DNA of 45,917 nt from Bacteroidales bacterium (GTDB taxonomy: Bacteria > Bacteroidota > Bacteroidia > Bacteroidales > WCHB1-69). The translations under genes and the position numbers were made by a program. Positions 1-7,400 of the stretch are shown here, piece after piece (within the stretch, counting starts at the first letter, position 1; every line of letters starts with the position of its first letter). A model generated the notes under the pieces. That model saw only the letters and a list, made by a program, of their open reading frames with translations. It had not been told where the DNA came from and did not search any database. The stretch is taken from positions 1 through 45,917 of the forward strand of contig JAEEQA010000010.1 of NCBI GenBank assembly GCA_016285085.1, in the 5' to 3' direction.

Positions 1-1014
1 AGAGCTGTAAGTCGATGCGGACTTTATCTCGTATGCCTCAATGCCTGTCCCGTCGGGAACCAGAAGGTCTATCTCATTGCCGTTGGAGTCACGGTAGAAC
101 ATCAATCCTGCTTCACGTCCGGCATTGGCACGACGTTTCATCATATCGGCCACAACCATGTTCTCAAACAGGTGCCCACGCATCCGGTCTGTCTGCAACT
201 GCCGGTCATTTTCGATGCCCAGCAGATAGCAAGCAAGCCCCGTATCGTAGAAAAACAGCTTGGGCGTTTTGGTCAGCCTTTTGCGCGTGTTTTCAAAGTA
301 CGGGTGCAGCATAAAAACGATGTACGATGCCTGCAACACCGACAGCCATGCCCGAATGGTGTTGACCGATACCCCGACCTCATTGGACAGTTCGCTGGCA
401 TTGAAAAGACTCCCTATACGTCCGGCACAAAGTTTGAGGAATGTCTGGAAGCGGTACAAGTCGCTGATCTGCAAGAAACCTCGCACATCTCTTTCCAAAT
501 AGGTGCGGACATACGCGGGATAAAACAGACGCGGAATGTTGAGGTCCGCATGTATAGAAGGGTAGAATCCAGCGTATATAAGTCGGTCGGCATCGGTAAT
601 GTCTGTGGTGTTAGCTGACAATTCCTGCAATGAGAGCGGGAGTAGTTCAAGCACAGCAGTGCGACCTGCCAACGATTGGGTAATGCTGTTTTGCAAGCTG
701 AACTGCGAACTGCCGGAGAGAATATACTTCCACTGCGGATGATCATCCACCACGCCCTGCAAGTACGACAATAGGTCAGGGGTATTCTGCACCTCATCGA
801 GAATCATTCCTTCGCGTCCCGCCGCAAGAAAAGCCACAGGGTCAGTTATTGCCATTGCTCTCGTATCGGGATTTTCCAAAGAAAAATACGGCAATTCGGG
901 AAACATGCTTTTTATGAGTGTGGTTTTGCCCGACTGACGTGGTCCAGTAATCGTAACCACGGAAAAATAATTCAGATTCTCCTTTATTGCTACCTCTAAC
1001 TTTCTTACAATCAT
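1..1014 (-). CDS. AAA family ATPase with DUF4143-type C-terminal region (partial, cut by the window edge)
   Basis: The frame is open from an ATG at 1014 to base 1, giving 338 residues with the C-terminus missing. A Walker A motif, GPRQSGKTT, lies at residues 24-32 and a Walker B, MILDE, at 70-74. These are followed by a sensor-like LSGSSQFSL stretch and a helix-turn-helix-like segment near residues 205-225. The last visible part (FYRDSNGNEIDLLV) resembles the nuclease-like fold at the end of DUF4143 proteins. The family consists of ATPases common in accessory regions of gut bacteria; their cellular role is mostly unknown. The gene is divergent from the channel cassette and has its own well-formed promoter at 1054-1083. 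I infer a complete gene continuing to the left. Family assignment is confident, function is not. Confidence 0.9.
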   Translation of the reverse strand, partial: MIVRKLEVAIKENLNYFSVVTITGPRQSGKTTLIKSMFPELPYFSLENPDTRAMAITDPVAFLAAGREGMILDEVQNTPDLLSYLQGVVDDHPQWKYILSGSSQFSLQNSITQSLAGRTAVLELLPLSLQELSANTTDITDADRLIYAGFYPSIHADLNIPRLFYPAYVRTYLERDVRGFLQISDLYRFQTFLKLCAGRIGSLFNASELSNEVGVSVNTIRAWLSVLQASYIVFMLHPYFENTRKRLTKTPKLFFYDTGLACYLLGIENDRQLQTDRMRGHLFENMVVADMMKRRANAGREAGLMFYRDSNGNEIDLLVPDGTGIEAYEIKSASTYSS

Positions 1015-1053
1015 ACTATTAATATTATTTTATGCAATCTTGCAATTCAACTG

Positions 1054-1083
1054 CAAAATTACATAAAATATTTAATTATACAA
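1054..1083 (-). promoter_or_regulatory. Bacteroidetes-type promoter for the AAA ATPase gene
   Basis: Read on the minus strand, a TTG (1083-1081) is followed after exactly 19 bases by TAATTTTG (1061-1054), matching TTG-N19-TAnnTTTG. The start codon is 40 bases downstream. This is one of the three best promoter matches in the window. Confidence 0.65.
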
Positions 1084-1155
1084 TATAAAAAATTAAAAGA
1101 CAGAAAAATACCATTTAAATTCACCTTATTATTAACCATTTAAAAATTCAAAACT

Positions 1156-1503
1156 ATGGAAATCAAAGTTGACGGACGCCTTCTGGTGTCAACCCTTTGC
1201 AAGAACTTCAAAGATGAATTCGGCGGCACACTGCGCGTGTACCAAGGACAAAAGCGCCTCACCGGCAGCGAGAAAGTGAGCGAAATCGCCACCAAGACCG
1301 GCAGCTACGAGTGCCGTGGCAGCAAGACCGTCGGCGGTTTCGAGAAGGACATGATGGCCAACTTCGGACTGAAAGTCCAGGTTGCCTCCGCTGACGACTG
1401 GGTACTCGCCCTCGACGAGATGACCCTCGCCAAACTACCCGAAATTCCGAAGCAGGCCAAGAAAGCCGACATGGAAGCCCTCAAGGCCAAGTATGCCAAA
1501 TAA
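1156..1503 (+). CDS. Small protein of unknown function, first gene of the channel cassette
   Basis: A 115-residue soluble protein starting with ATG after an AT-rich leader. I do not recognise a characterised family. A helix-then-strand motif occurs twice: F18-x3-FGGTLRVY (18-29) and F62-x7-FGLKVQV (62-76). This suggests two related alpha-beta subdomains, and a beta-grasp-like fold is possible but unproven. The tail (97-115) is Lys/Ala-rich and probably helical. There is no signal peptide and no membrane segment. It precedes a strong hairpin terminator (1522-1555), so it may be made in excess over the downstream coiled-coil and channel genes. No typical Shine-Dalgarno is visible, which is normal for this phylum. 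Confidence 0.8.
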   Translation: MEIKVDGRLLVSTLCKNFKDEFGGTLRVYQGQKRLTGSEKVSEIATKTGSYECRGSKTVGGFEKDMMANFGLKVQVASADDWVLALDEMTLAKLPEIPKQAKKADMEALKAKYAK

Positions 1504-1521
1504 TTTTTGATTTCATACGCA

Positions 1522-1555
1522 AGCCGGCGGCAGGGCAACTTGCTGTCGGCTTTTT
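1522..1555 (+). terminator. Rho-independent terminator or attenuator inside the cassette
   Basis: The arm 1522-1534 (AGCCGGCGGCAGG) pairs with 1539-1551 (CTTGCTGTCGGCT), including G-T wobbles. It closes on a GCAA tetraloop of the GNRA type and is followed by TTTTT. It sits 19 bases after the stop of the 115-aa gene and 18 bases before the next ATG. Partial read-through would set the ratio between the two parts of the cassette. Confidence 0.75.
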
Positions 1556-1572
1556 ATTAAAAAAACATCACC

Positions 1573-1833
1573 ATGAGCGTAGAATATTACCGCAAACGCC
1601 TTATCGACCTACGGTCCGATATGGCCAAAGAGCGCGAAGCCAAGAAACGGGATAACGCGCATTATGCCGACCTTGTCAAGAGAGCCACCTCGCCCAGCAG
1701 CAAGGCCAGCTACCGCAAACAGAAAATCGACCGCGCGGCCAGCCACGACCGCCGCATCGAGAGCCTCAAGCGCGAGATCGAGCGCACCAACGAAACCTTG
1801 AAACGGGAGCGGGAACGGGCGAAGAAAAAGTAA
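1573..1833 (+). CDS. Basic coiled-coil protein of unknown function
   Basis: An 86-residue, very basic, Lys/Arg/Glu-rich protein. Most of it is predicted helix: residues 1-38 and 48-86 flank a Ser-rich break (TSPSSKAS, 39-46), so a helical hairpin or dimeric coiled coil is likely. There is no signal peptide, membrane segment or recognisable enzyme motif. It ends 6 bases before the first channel gene, so the two are surely co-transcribed. The channel also ends in a coiled coil, so a direct interaction is an attractive but untested inference. I do not recognise a named family. Confidence 0.75.
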   Translation: MSVEYYRKRLIDLRSDMAKEREAKKRDNAHYADLVKRATSPSSKASYRKQKIDRAASHDRRIESLKREIERTNETLKRERERAKKK

Positions 1834-1834
1834 A

Positions 1835-2631
1835 TTACTATGCGAAAACTGTTCCTCAACGAGAAAGCCATGCTTTGCGTGGTGATTCTTAATGTACTGA
1901 TTATCTTTCTACAAGGTTGCGGCGTAGAAAATATTGCAATGGGCATTATTGACACCTTATGTACGCTGATATTCGTTGTAGAGATGATAATAAAGCATCG
2001 TGAATATGGACTCAAGGGTTATTGGCGCGACGGCTGGAACATTCTTGACGGCTCGGTGACACTGCTGACACTGCCCGCCGTACTTGTATACATTCTGCCT
2101 ACTGCTGGAAACATGAGCGTCCTTATCACACTGAGGGCATTACGCGTGTTCAAATCATTCCGCACCGTTCGCCATTTTCCAAATATCAAGGAGATATGGA
2201 AAGGATTTAAGTTGGCCCTGCGGCAGTCAGCTGGTTTCCTAATCGGTTATTTCATCATCATCGTAGTAATTGCGATGTTTAATAGCGCATTGTTTGGACA
2301 ATCAGCGCCAGAATACTTCGCCACTCCGCTAGATGCTATTTATACTGTTTTCCAACTATTTACAGTAGAAGGATGGTACGAGATCCCGAACGCTGTGGCA
2401 GGAAGTTTGCCACCCGTTTGGTTGCACCTCACCCGCATATATTTCTGCTTGCTTCTTATCGGCGGCGGCATCATCGGAATGTCGCTCATCAATTCCATCT
2501 TTGTTGATGCCTTGGCAGCAGACAACAATGATGATGTGAAAGAACAACTCAACAAGATTGAGAAAGCCATCTCCGACAATCAGAAAAAGATAGAACAGCA
2601 TATAACGGAATTGCAAAAAAGCATAAAATAG
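1835..2631 (+). repeat. Direct repeat, copy 1 of the channel gene
   Basis: Homology with 3180-3976 begins with TTACT five bases before the ATG and stops at the TAG. The duplicated unit is therefore almost exactly one gene. By eye about 43 substitutions and no indels separate the copies. Confidence 0.95.
1840..2631 (+). CDS. Voltage-gated-type cation channel of the BacNaV/CaV fold, copy 1
   Basis: A 263-residue, six-transmembrane ion transport family protein. Approximate layout: S1 10-26, S2 33-51, S3 66-88, S4 94-113, S5 129-150, pore helix 163-175, S6 197-226. S4 carries charges every third residue (R99, R102, K105, R108, R111), as expected of a voltage sensor. The selectivity filter is TVEGWYE (175-181), comparable with TLESW in bacterial sodium channels. 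Glycine at the fourth filter position is the feature reported as decisive for calcium selectivity in the native prokaryotic calcium channel CavMr. The C-terminus (229-262) is a coiled coil, as in BacNaV tetramers. Length and topology match one-domain bacterial channels that assemble as homotetramers in the inner membrane. A possible heteromer with copy 2 is inference. It starts 6 bases after the coiled-coil gene. Confidence 0.93.
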   Translation: MRKLFLNEKAMLCVVILNVLIIFLQGCGVENIAMGIIDTLCTLIFVVEMIIKHREYGLKGYWRDGWNILDGSVTLLTLPAVLVYILPTAGNMSVLITLRALRVFKSFRTVRHFPNIKEIWKGFKLALRQSAGFLIGYFIIIVVIAMFNSALFGQSAPEYFATPLDAIYTVFQLFTVEGWYEIPNAVAGSLPPVWLHLTRIYFCLLLIGGGIIGMSLINSIFVDALAADNNDDVKEQLNKIEKAISDNQKKIEQHITELQKSIK

Positions 2632-2639
2632 TTTCACCC

Positions 2640-3089
2640 GTGAAAATCATTGACAAAATCAAGACGGTTTCCTCCCTCATCCCCTCCAAAACAAAAGAGG
2701 AGGAGAAGAATGTTGCGCCCTGCGATGTCCCGGAGGACACACTGTGCGACAGCGAGGAACCCATCGAAGAACAGATCGAGAAAGAGGGCGAGTCTGGCAT
2801 CAGCAAGTACCTAAGCAAGGTGGACTGGATCAAGGTGGCGGCGATGCTGGCACAAAATCGCTACGGGCAGAAGTTTCCACTCGTAGTCAAATTGGCCGAA
2901 TCTCTTGCCGAACAGAAGCCGCAAAATATTTCGGAATTGATGGGCGCTGTCAAAGTTTTTGACTTGGCAGACCTGCTATCGCAAGTGACTGTTTTAAAGA
3001 AGAAAGTGCCCACTCCCCTGCTCAAGCTCGCACTCGGAATTATTATTTTTACGATAAAACGATGCGTAAAACATCACACCGAAGATTAA
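2640..3089 (+). CDS. Hypothetical protein between the two channel genes
   Basis: A 149-residue protein of unknown family. The only plausible start is GTG at 2640, eight bases after the stop of channel copy 1; the next in-frame methionine is far inside. The N-terminal third (about 18-52) is strongly acidic with many Glu residues. The middle is helical (about 58-118), and one hydrophobic stretch near 123-140 (TPLLKLALGIIIF) could be a membrane anchor. The last residues are basic. No catalytic motif is visible. Its position between duplicated channels, tightly linked to the first, suggests a channel-associated accessory protein, but nothing in the sequence proves it. Confidence 0.7.
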   Translation: MKIIDKIKTVSSLIPSKTKEEEKNVAPCDVPEDTLCDSEEPIEEQIEKEGESGISKYLSKVDWIKVAAMLAQNRYGQKFPLVVKLAESLAEQKPQNISELMGAVKVFDLADLLSQVTVLKKKVPTPLLKLALGIIIFTIKRCVKHHTED

Positions 3090-3100
3090 ATTTTTGATTG

Positions 3101-3108
3101 TATCTTTG
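3101..3108 (+). promoter_or_regulatory. Possible promoter for channel copy 2
   Basis: TATCTTTG matches the TAnnTTTG element of Bacteroidetes promoters, 76 bases before the ATG of copy 2. No TTG is found at the usual distance upstream, so only half of the promoter is supported. Confidence 0.45.
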
Positions 3109-3118
3109 CAACCTCCAT

Positions 3119-3139
3119 TTCAGTGTAGAAAGCACTGAA
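3119..3139 (+). other. Hairpin in the leader of channel copy 2
   Basis: TTCAGTG (3119-3125) and CACTGAA (3133-3139) form a perfect 7-bp stem with a 7-base loop. It lies between the candidate promoter and the start codon. No T-tract follows, so it is not a simple terminator; it may be an RNA stability or regulatory element. Confidence 0.4.
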
Positions 3140-3179
3140 TATCAGTGATAATAGAATTTTAATATTGAATCTTTAGTGT

Positions 3180-3976
3180 TTACTATGCGAAAACTGTTCC
3201 TCAACGAGAAAGCCATGCTTTGCGTGGTGATTCTTAATGTGCTGATTATCTTTATACAAGGTTGCGGCGTAGAGAATCTTGCAATGGGCATCATCGACAC
3301 CTTATGTACGCTGATATTCGTTGTAGAGATGATAATAAAGCATCGTGAATATGGACTCAAGGGTTATTGGCGCGATGGCTGGAACATTCTTGACGGCTCG
3401 GTGACCCTGCTGACACTGCCCGCCGTACTTGTATACATTCTGCCTACTGCCGGCAACATGAGCATCCTCATCACTTTGAGAGCCTTGCGAGTGTTCAAAT
3501 CATTCCGCACCGTTCGCCATTTTCCAAACATCAAGGAGATATGGAAAGGATTTAAGTTGGCCCTGCGACAGTCAGCTGGATTCCTAATCGGCTATTTCAT
3601 CATCATCGTGGTAATTGCGATGTTTAATAGCGCATTGTTTGGACAATCAGCTCCAGAATACTTCGCCACTCCACTCGATGCTATTTACACTGTATTCCAA
3701 CTATTTACAGTAGAAGGATGGTACGAAATTCCGAATGCTGTGGCAGGAAATTTGCCACCCGTTTGGCTGCACCTCACCCGCATATACTTCTGCTTGCTTC
3801 TTATCGGTGGTGGCATCATCGGCATGTCGCTCATCAATTCCATTTTTGTTGATGCCTTGGCTGCAGACAACAATGATGATGTGAAAGAACAACTCAACAA
3901 GATTGAAAAAACCATCTCTGACAATCAGAAAAAGATAGAACAGCAAATAACGGAATTGCAAAAAAGCATAAAATAG
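3180..3976 (+). repeat. Direct repeat, copy 2 of the channel gene
   Basis: Second copy of the repeat at 1835-2631, in the same orientation, separated by the 149-aa gene and a leader region. The sequences diverge immediately outside the boundaries. Confidence 0.95.
3185..3976 (+). CDS. Voltage-gated-type cation channel of the BacNaV/CaV fold, copy 2
   Basis: A 263-residue paralogue of the upstream channel. It differs only at L24I, I32L, V94I, S189N, A243T and H254Q. The voltage-sensor arginines, the TVEGWYE filter (175-181), S6 and the C-terminal coiled coil are all unchanged. I chose the ATG at 3185 rather than an in-frame ATG nine bases earlier, because homology with copy 1 starts there. 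About 37 of roughly 43 nucleotide differences are synonymous, so this copy is not decaying. It may have its own promoter (3101) and leader hairpin (3119), unlike copy 1, which depends on upstream transcription. Separate regulation of two equivalent channels is a reasonable inference. Confidence 0.92.
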   Translation: MRKLFLNEKAMLCVVILNVLIIFIQGCGVENLAMGIIDTLCTLIFVVEMIIKHREYGLKGYWRDGWNILDGSVTLLTLPAVLVYILPTAGNMSILITLRALRVFKSFRTVRHFPNIKEIWKGFKLALRQSAGFLIGYFIIIVVIAMFNSALFGQSAPEYFATPLDAIYTVFQLFTVEGWYEIPNAVAGNLPPVWLHLTRIYFCLLLIGGGIIGMSLINSIFVDALAADNNDDVKEQLNKIEKTISDNQKKIEQQITELQKSIK

Positions 3977-4001
3977 CATTACATAACAGAAAAATAACAT
4001 T

Positions 4002-4313
4002 ATGGTAGCACTCGTCTGGTTAGTAAACATTCTCTCTCCGTTCGTCACAATTCTAGGAATCATTGGTATGGCCTGGGGGCTTGATGATGCACCGTTTGAA
4101 CTGTGCTTATGGGGCAGCTTGGCCTGCTTCATCGTGGGCTTCATCTTCGGAATCATTGCGTGGAAGTACGATGTACCGCCCCGCTGGTTCTGGGTGAAAT
4201 CGAAAGTGGGACTTTTCGACACGCTCATCGGCGGCGCCTTCAGCTACGCCCTCCGCTTCGCCTTCATCCCCTTTGCCATCCTCGGAGTCATCGCCATCAT
4301 AGAAGCGGTGTAA
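4002..4313 (+). CDS. Small multi-pass membrane protein of unknown function
   Basis: A 103-residue, very hydrophobic protein. Segments at about 4-26 and 32-53 are clear membrane helices. A third (about 77-102) ends at the C-terminus and contains FAFIPFAILGVIAII. The connecting part (54-76) is polar and aromatic (DVPPRWFWVKSK). No enzyme or transporter motif is visible. It begins 25 bases after channel copy 2 in the same direction and is probably the last gene of the cassette; no clear terminator follows before ileS. The long overlapping minus-strand frames over this gene are judged spurious. Confidence 0.75.
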   Translation: MVALVWLVNILSPFVTILGIIGMAWGLDDAPFELCLWGSLACFIVGFIFGIIAWKYDVPPRWFWVKSKVGLFDTLIGGAFSYALRFAFIPFAILGVIAIIEAV

Positions 4314-4376
4314 TCCGAGGTGCAATATGCACGAAAAAACCTATTGTAACCTTGCCGAACTTCCCAAACTTTGTTG

Positions 4377-4384
4377 TATCTTCG
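4377..4384 (+). promoter_or_regulatory. Weak candidate promoter for ileS
   Basis: TATCTTCG is one base off TAnnTTTG and lies 25 bases before the ileS ATG. A TTG at 4352-4354 is 22 bases upstream, slightly longer than the usual 19-21 spacing. Confidence 0.35.
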
Positions 4385-4409
4385 CGCCTTGATTTTTAAA
4401 TTACTAAAA

Positions 4410-7400
4410 ATGGGCAAATACACTGAGTATCGCGGACTTAACTTGTCGAACATCGGCAAGGAGATGCAGAAATATTGGGAAGACAATGACGTTTTCGCAC
4501 AAAGTTTGAAACAGCGTGAAGGTGCTGAATCCTTCGTTTTCTTTGAAGGACCGCCGTCCGCAAACGGCAAGCCGGGCATTCACCATGTGCTCGCACGCTC
4601 CCTCAAAGACATCGTCTGCCGCTACCAGACCCTGAAAGGCAAGTACGTAGGCCGCAAGGGTGGCTGGGACACCCACGGACTGCCCGTGGAACTCGGCGTG
4701 GAAAAAGCCCTCGGCATCACCAAGGAGGACATCGGCAAGACCATCACCGTGGAGGAATACAACCAGGCCTGCCGTAAGAACGTGATGCAGTTCAAGGACA
4801 TGTGGGACGACATCACCAAGAAGATGGGTTACTGGGTCGATCTCGAAAATCCGTACATCACCTTCGATAACAAATACATTGAATCAGTATGGTATTTGCT
4901 GTCAGAACTTTATAAGAAAGGGATGCTTTACAAGGGCTACACCATCCAGCCCTACTCCCCCGCCGCCGGCACCGGCCTCAGCTCGCACGAGCTCAACCTG
5001 CCCGGCTGCTACCGCGACGTGAAGGACACCACCTGCGTGGGCCAGTTCAAGGTGCGCACCGACCAGGTGCTCTCCACCGATGTGCAGATGTTCATCGGCG
5101 AACAGGGCGTTCCCGACAACCTCTACTTCCTCGCCTGGACCACCACCCCGTGGACACTTCCGTCCAACACGGCACTCGCCGTGGGTCCGAAAATCGACTA
5201 CGCGCTGGTCAAGACCTTCAACCCCTACAGCGGCGATCCCATCATGGTGATCCTCGGCAAACCGCTCGTGGGCAACTTCTTCCCCGAAAAGAACAAAGAC
5301 CTCGCCTTCGAGGACTACAAACCCGGCGACAAGAACATCCCGTTCCAGATTCTGGGCGAGATCAAGGGTGCGAAACTCGCAGGCATCAAATACGAACAAC
5401 TCATCCCGTTCATGCGTCCCGACGGCAAGGCCTTCGAGGTCATCCCCGGCGACTACGTCACCACCGAGGACGGTACGGGCATCGTGCACATCGCTCCCAC
5501 CTTCGGTGCGGACGATAAGCGCGTGGCCGCCGACGCCGGCATCGCCCCGATGCTGCTCTTCGACAAGGCCGGCAATCCCCAGCCTATGGTTGACAAGACC
5601 GGCAAGTTCTTCCTGATGAGCGAGTTGGACGACAATTTCGTAAAGAACCAGGTCAATGCTGACCTTTACCGCCAGTTTGAAGGCCGCTACGTGAAGAACG
5701 ACTACGACCCCGCCGCCACACCCGAGACCGAAACCCTCGACGTGACCATCTGTCTGTGGCTCAAGGCCGAGCACAAGGTCTTCAAGATTGAAAAACACGT
5801 TCACAACTACCCGCACTGCTGGCGTACCGACAAGCCGGTACTCTACTACCCGTTGGATTCTTGGTTCATCAAGAGCACGGCCGTGAAGGAGCGGATGATC
5901 GAACTCAACAAGACCATCCACTGGAAACCCGCCGCCACCGGCAGCGGCCGTTTCGGCAACTGGCTCGAAAACCTCGTGGACTGGAACCTGTCCCGTTCCC
6001 GCTTCTGGGGCACTCCCCTGCCCATCTGGACCACGGAAGACAAGAAAGAGCAGATCTGCATCGGCTCCGTGGAACAGCTGGTGAACGAAATCAACAAGGC
6101 CGTGGCCGCCGGCATCATGAAGGAAAATCCCTACAAGGATTTCGTGCCCGGCGACTTCAGCAAAGAGAATTACGACAAAATCGACCTGCACCGCCCGTAC
6201 GTGGACGAGATTTTCCTCGTCTCCCCGAGCGGCCAGAAGATGACCCGCGAGACCGACCTCATCGACGTGTGGTTCGACTCCGGCGCCATGCCCTACTGCC
6301 AGTGGCACTGGCCTTTTGAAAACAAGGACATTTTCAAAAACAACTTCCCCGCCGACTTCATCGCCGAAGGCGTGGACCAGACCCGCGGTTGGTTCTTCAC
6401 CCTCCATGCCATCGCCACCATGATTTTCGACTCTGTGGCGTACAAATCAGTGGTCTCCAATGGTTTGGTTTTGGACAAAGAGGGCAACAAGATGTCGAAA
6501 CGTCTCGGCAACGCCGTGGATCCGTTTGAAACGATTGAAAAGTACGGTCCCGATGCCACCCGCTGGTACATGATCACCAACGCCCAGCCGTGGGACAACC
6601 TCAAGTTCGACCCCGAAGGCATCGCCGAGGTGCAGCGCAAGTTCTTCGGAACGCTCTACAACACCTACAACTTTTTCGCGATGTACGCCAACCTCGACGG
6701 TTTCGACTACCACGAGGCTGACATCCCGAACAGCGAGCGTCCCGAAATCGACCGCTGGATTCTTTCCGAGCTCAACACGCTGGTGAAACACTGCGACGAG
6801 TGCTACGCCGACTTCGAGCCGACGAAAGCGGGCCGCGAAATCCAAGACTTTGTCAATGAGTATTTGAGCAACTGGTATGTGCGCCTTTGCCGCCGCCGTT
6901 TCTGGAAGGGCGAGGGACAGGACAAACTGTCGGCTTACCAGACGCTATACACCTGCTTGGAGACCATCGCCAAGATTGCCTCCCCCATCGCACCGTTCTT
7001 CATGGACAAGTTGTTCCTCGACTTGAACAACATCACCCACCGCGAGAACGTCACCTCCGTACACCTTTCCACCTATCCGAAGGTTCACGAAGAGCTGATT
7101 GACAAGCTGTTGGAGGAACGAATGCAGTTGGCACAGCAACTCTCTTCCATGGTTCTTTCGTTGAGAAAGAAATCGAACCTGAGAGTGCGCCAGCCGCTCG
7201 CCAAGATCATGCTTCCCGTCACCGAATCCTCCAACCTGAAAGAGCAGGTGGAGAAGGTGAAGAACCTCATTTTGCACGAGGTCAACGTGAAGGAGCTGGT
7301 GTTCGTGAGCGACGAAGCCGGCATCTTCGTGAAGCGCATCAAGCCCGATTTCAAGAAGTTGGGACCGAAATGCGGCAAGATCATGAAGCAGGTGGCTGCT

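Noticed and set aside
414..797. A 127-codon minus-strand frame near the left edge
   Set aside because: It is out of frame with the AAA ATPase, which runs open from 1014 to the window edge and carries Walker motifs.
4902..6407. A 501-codon minus-strand frame inside ileS
   Set aside because: ileS is unambiguous here. The reverse frame is open because of GC-rich third positions and shows no protein features.
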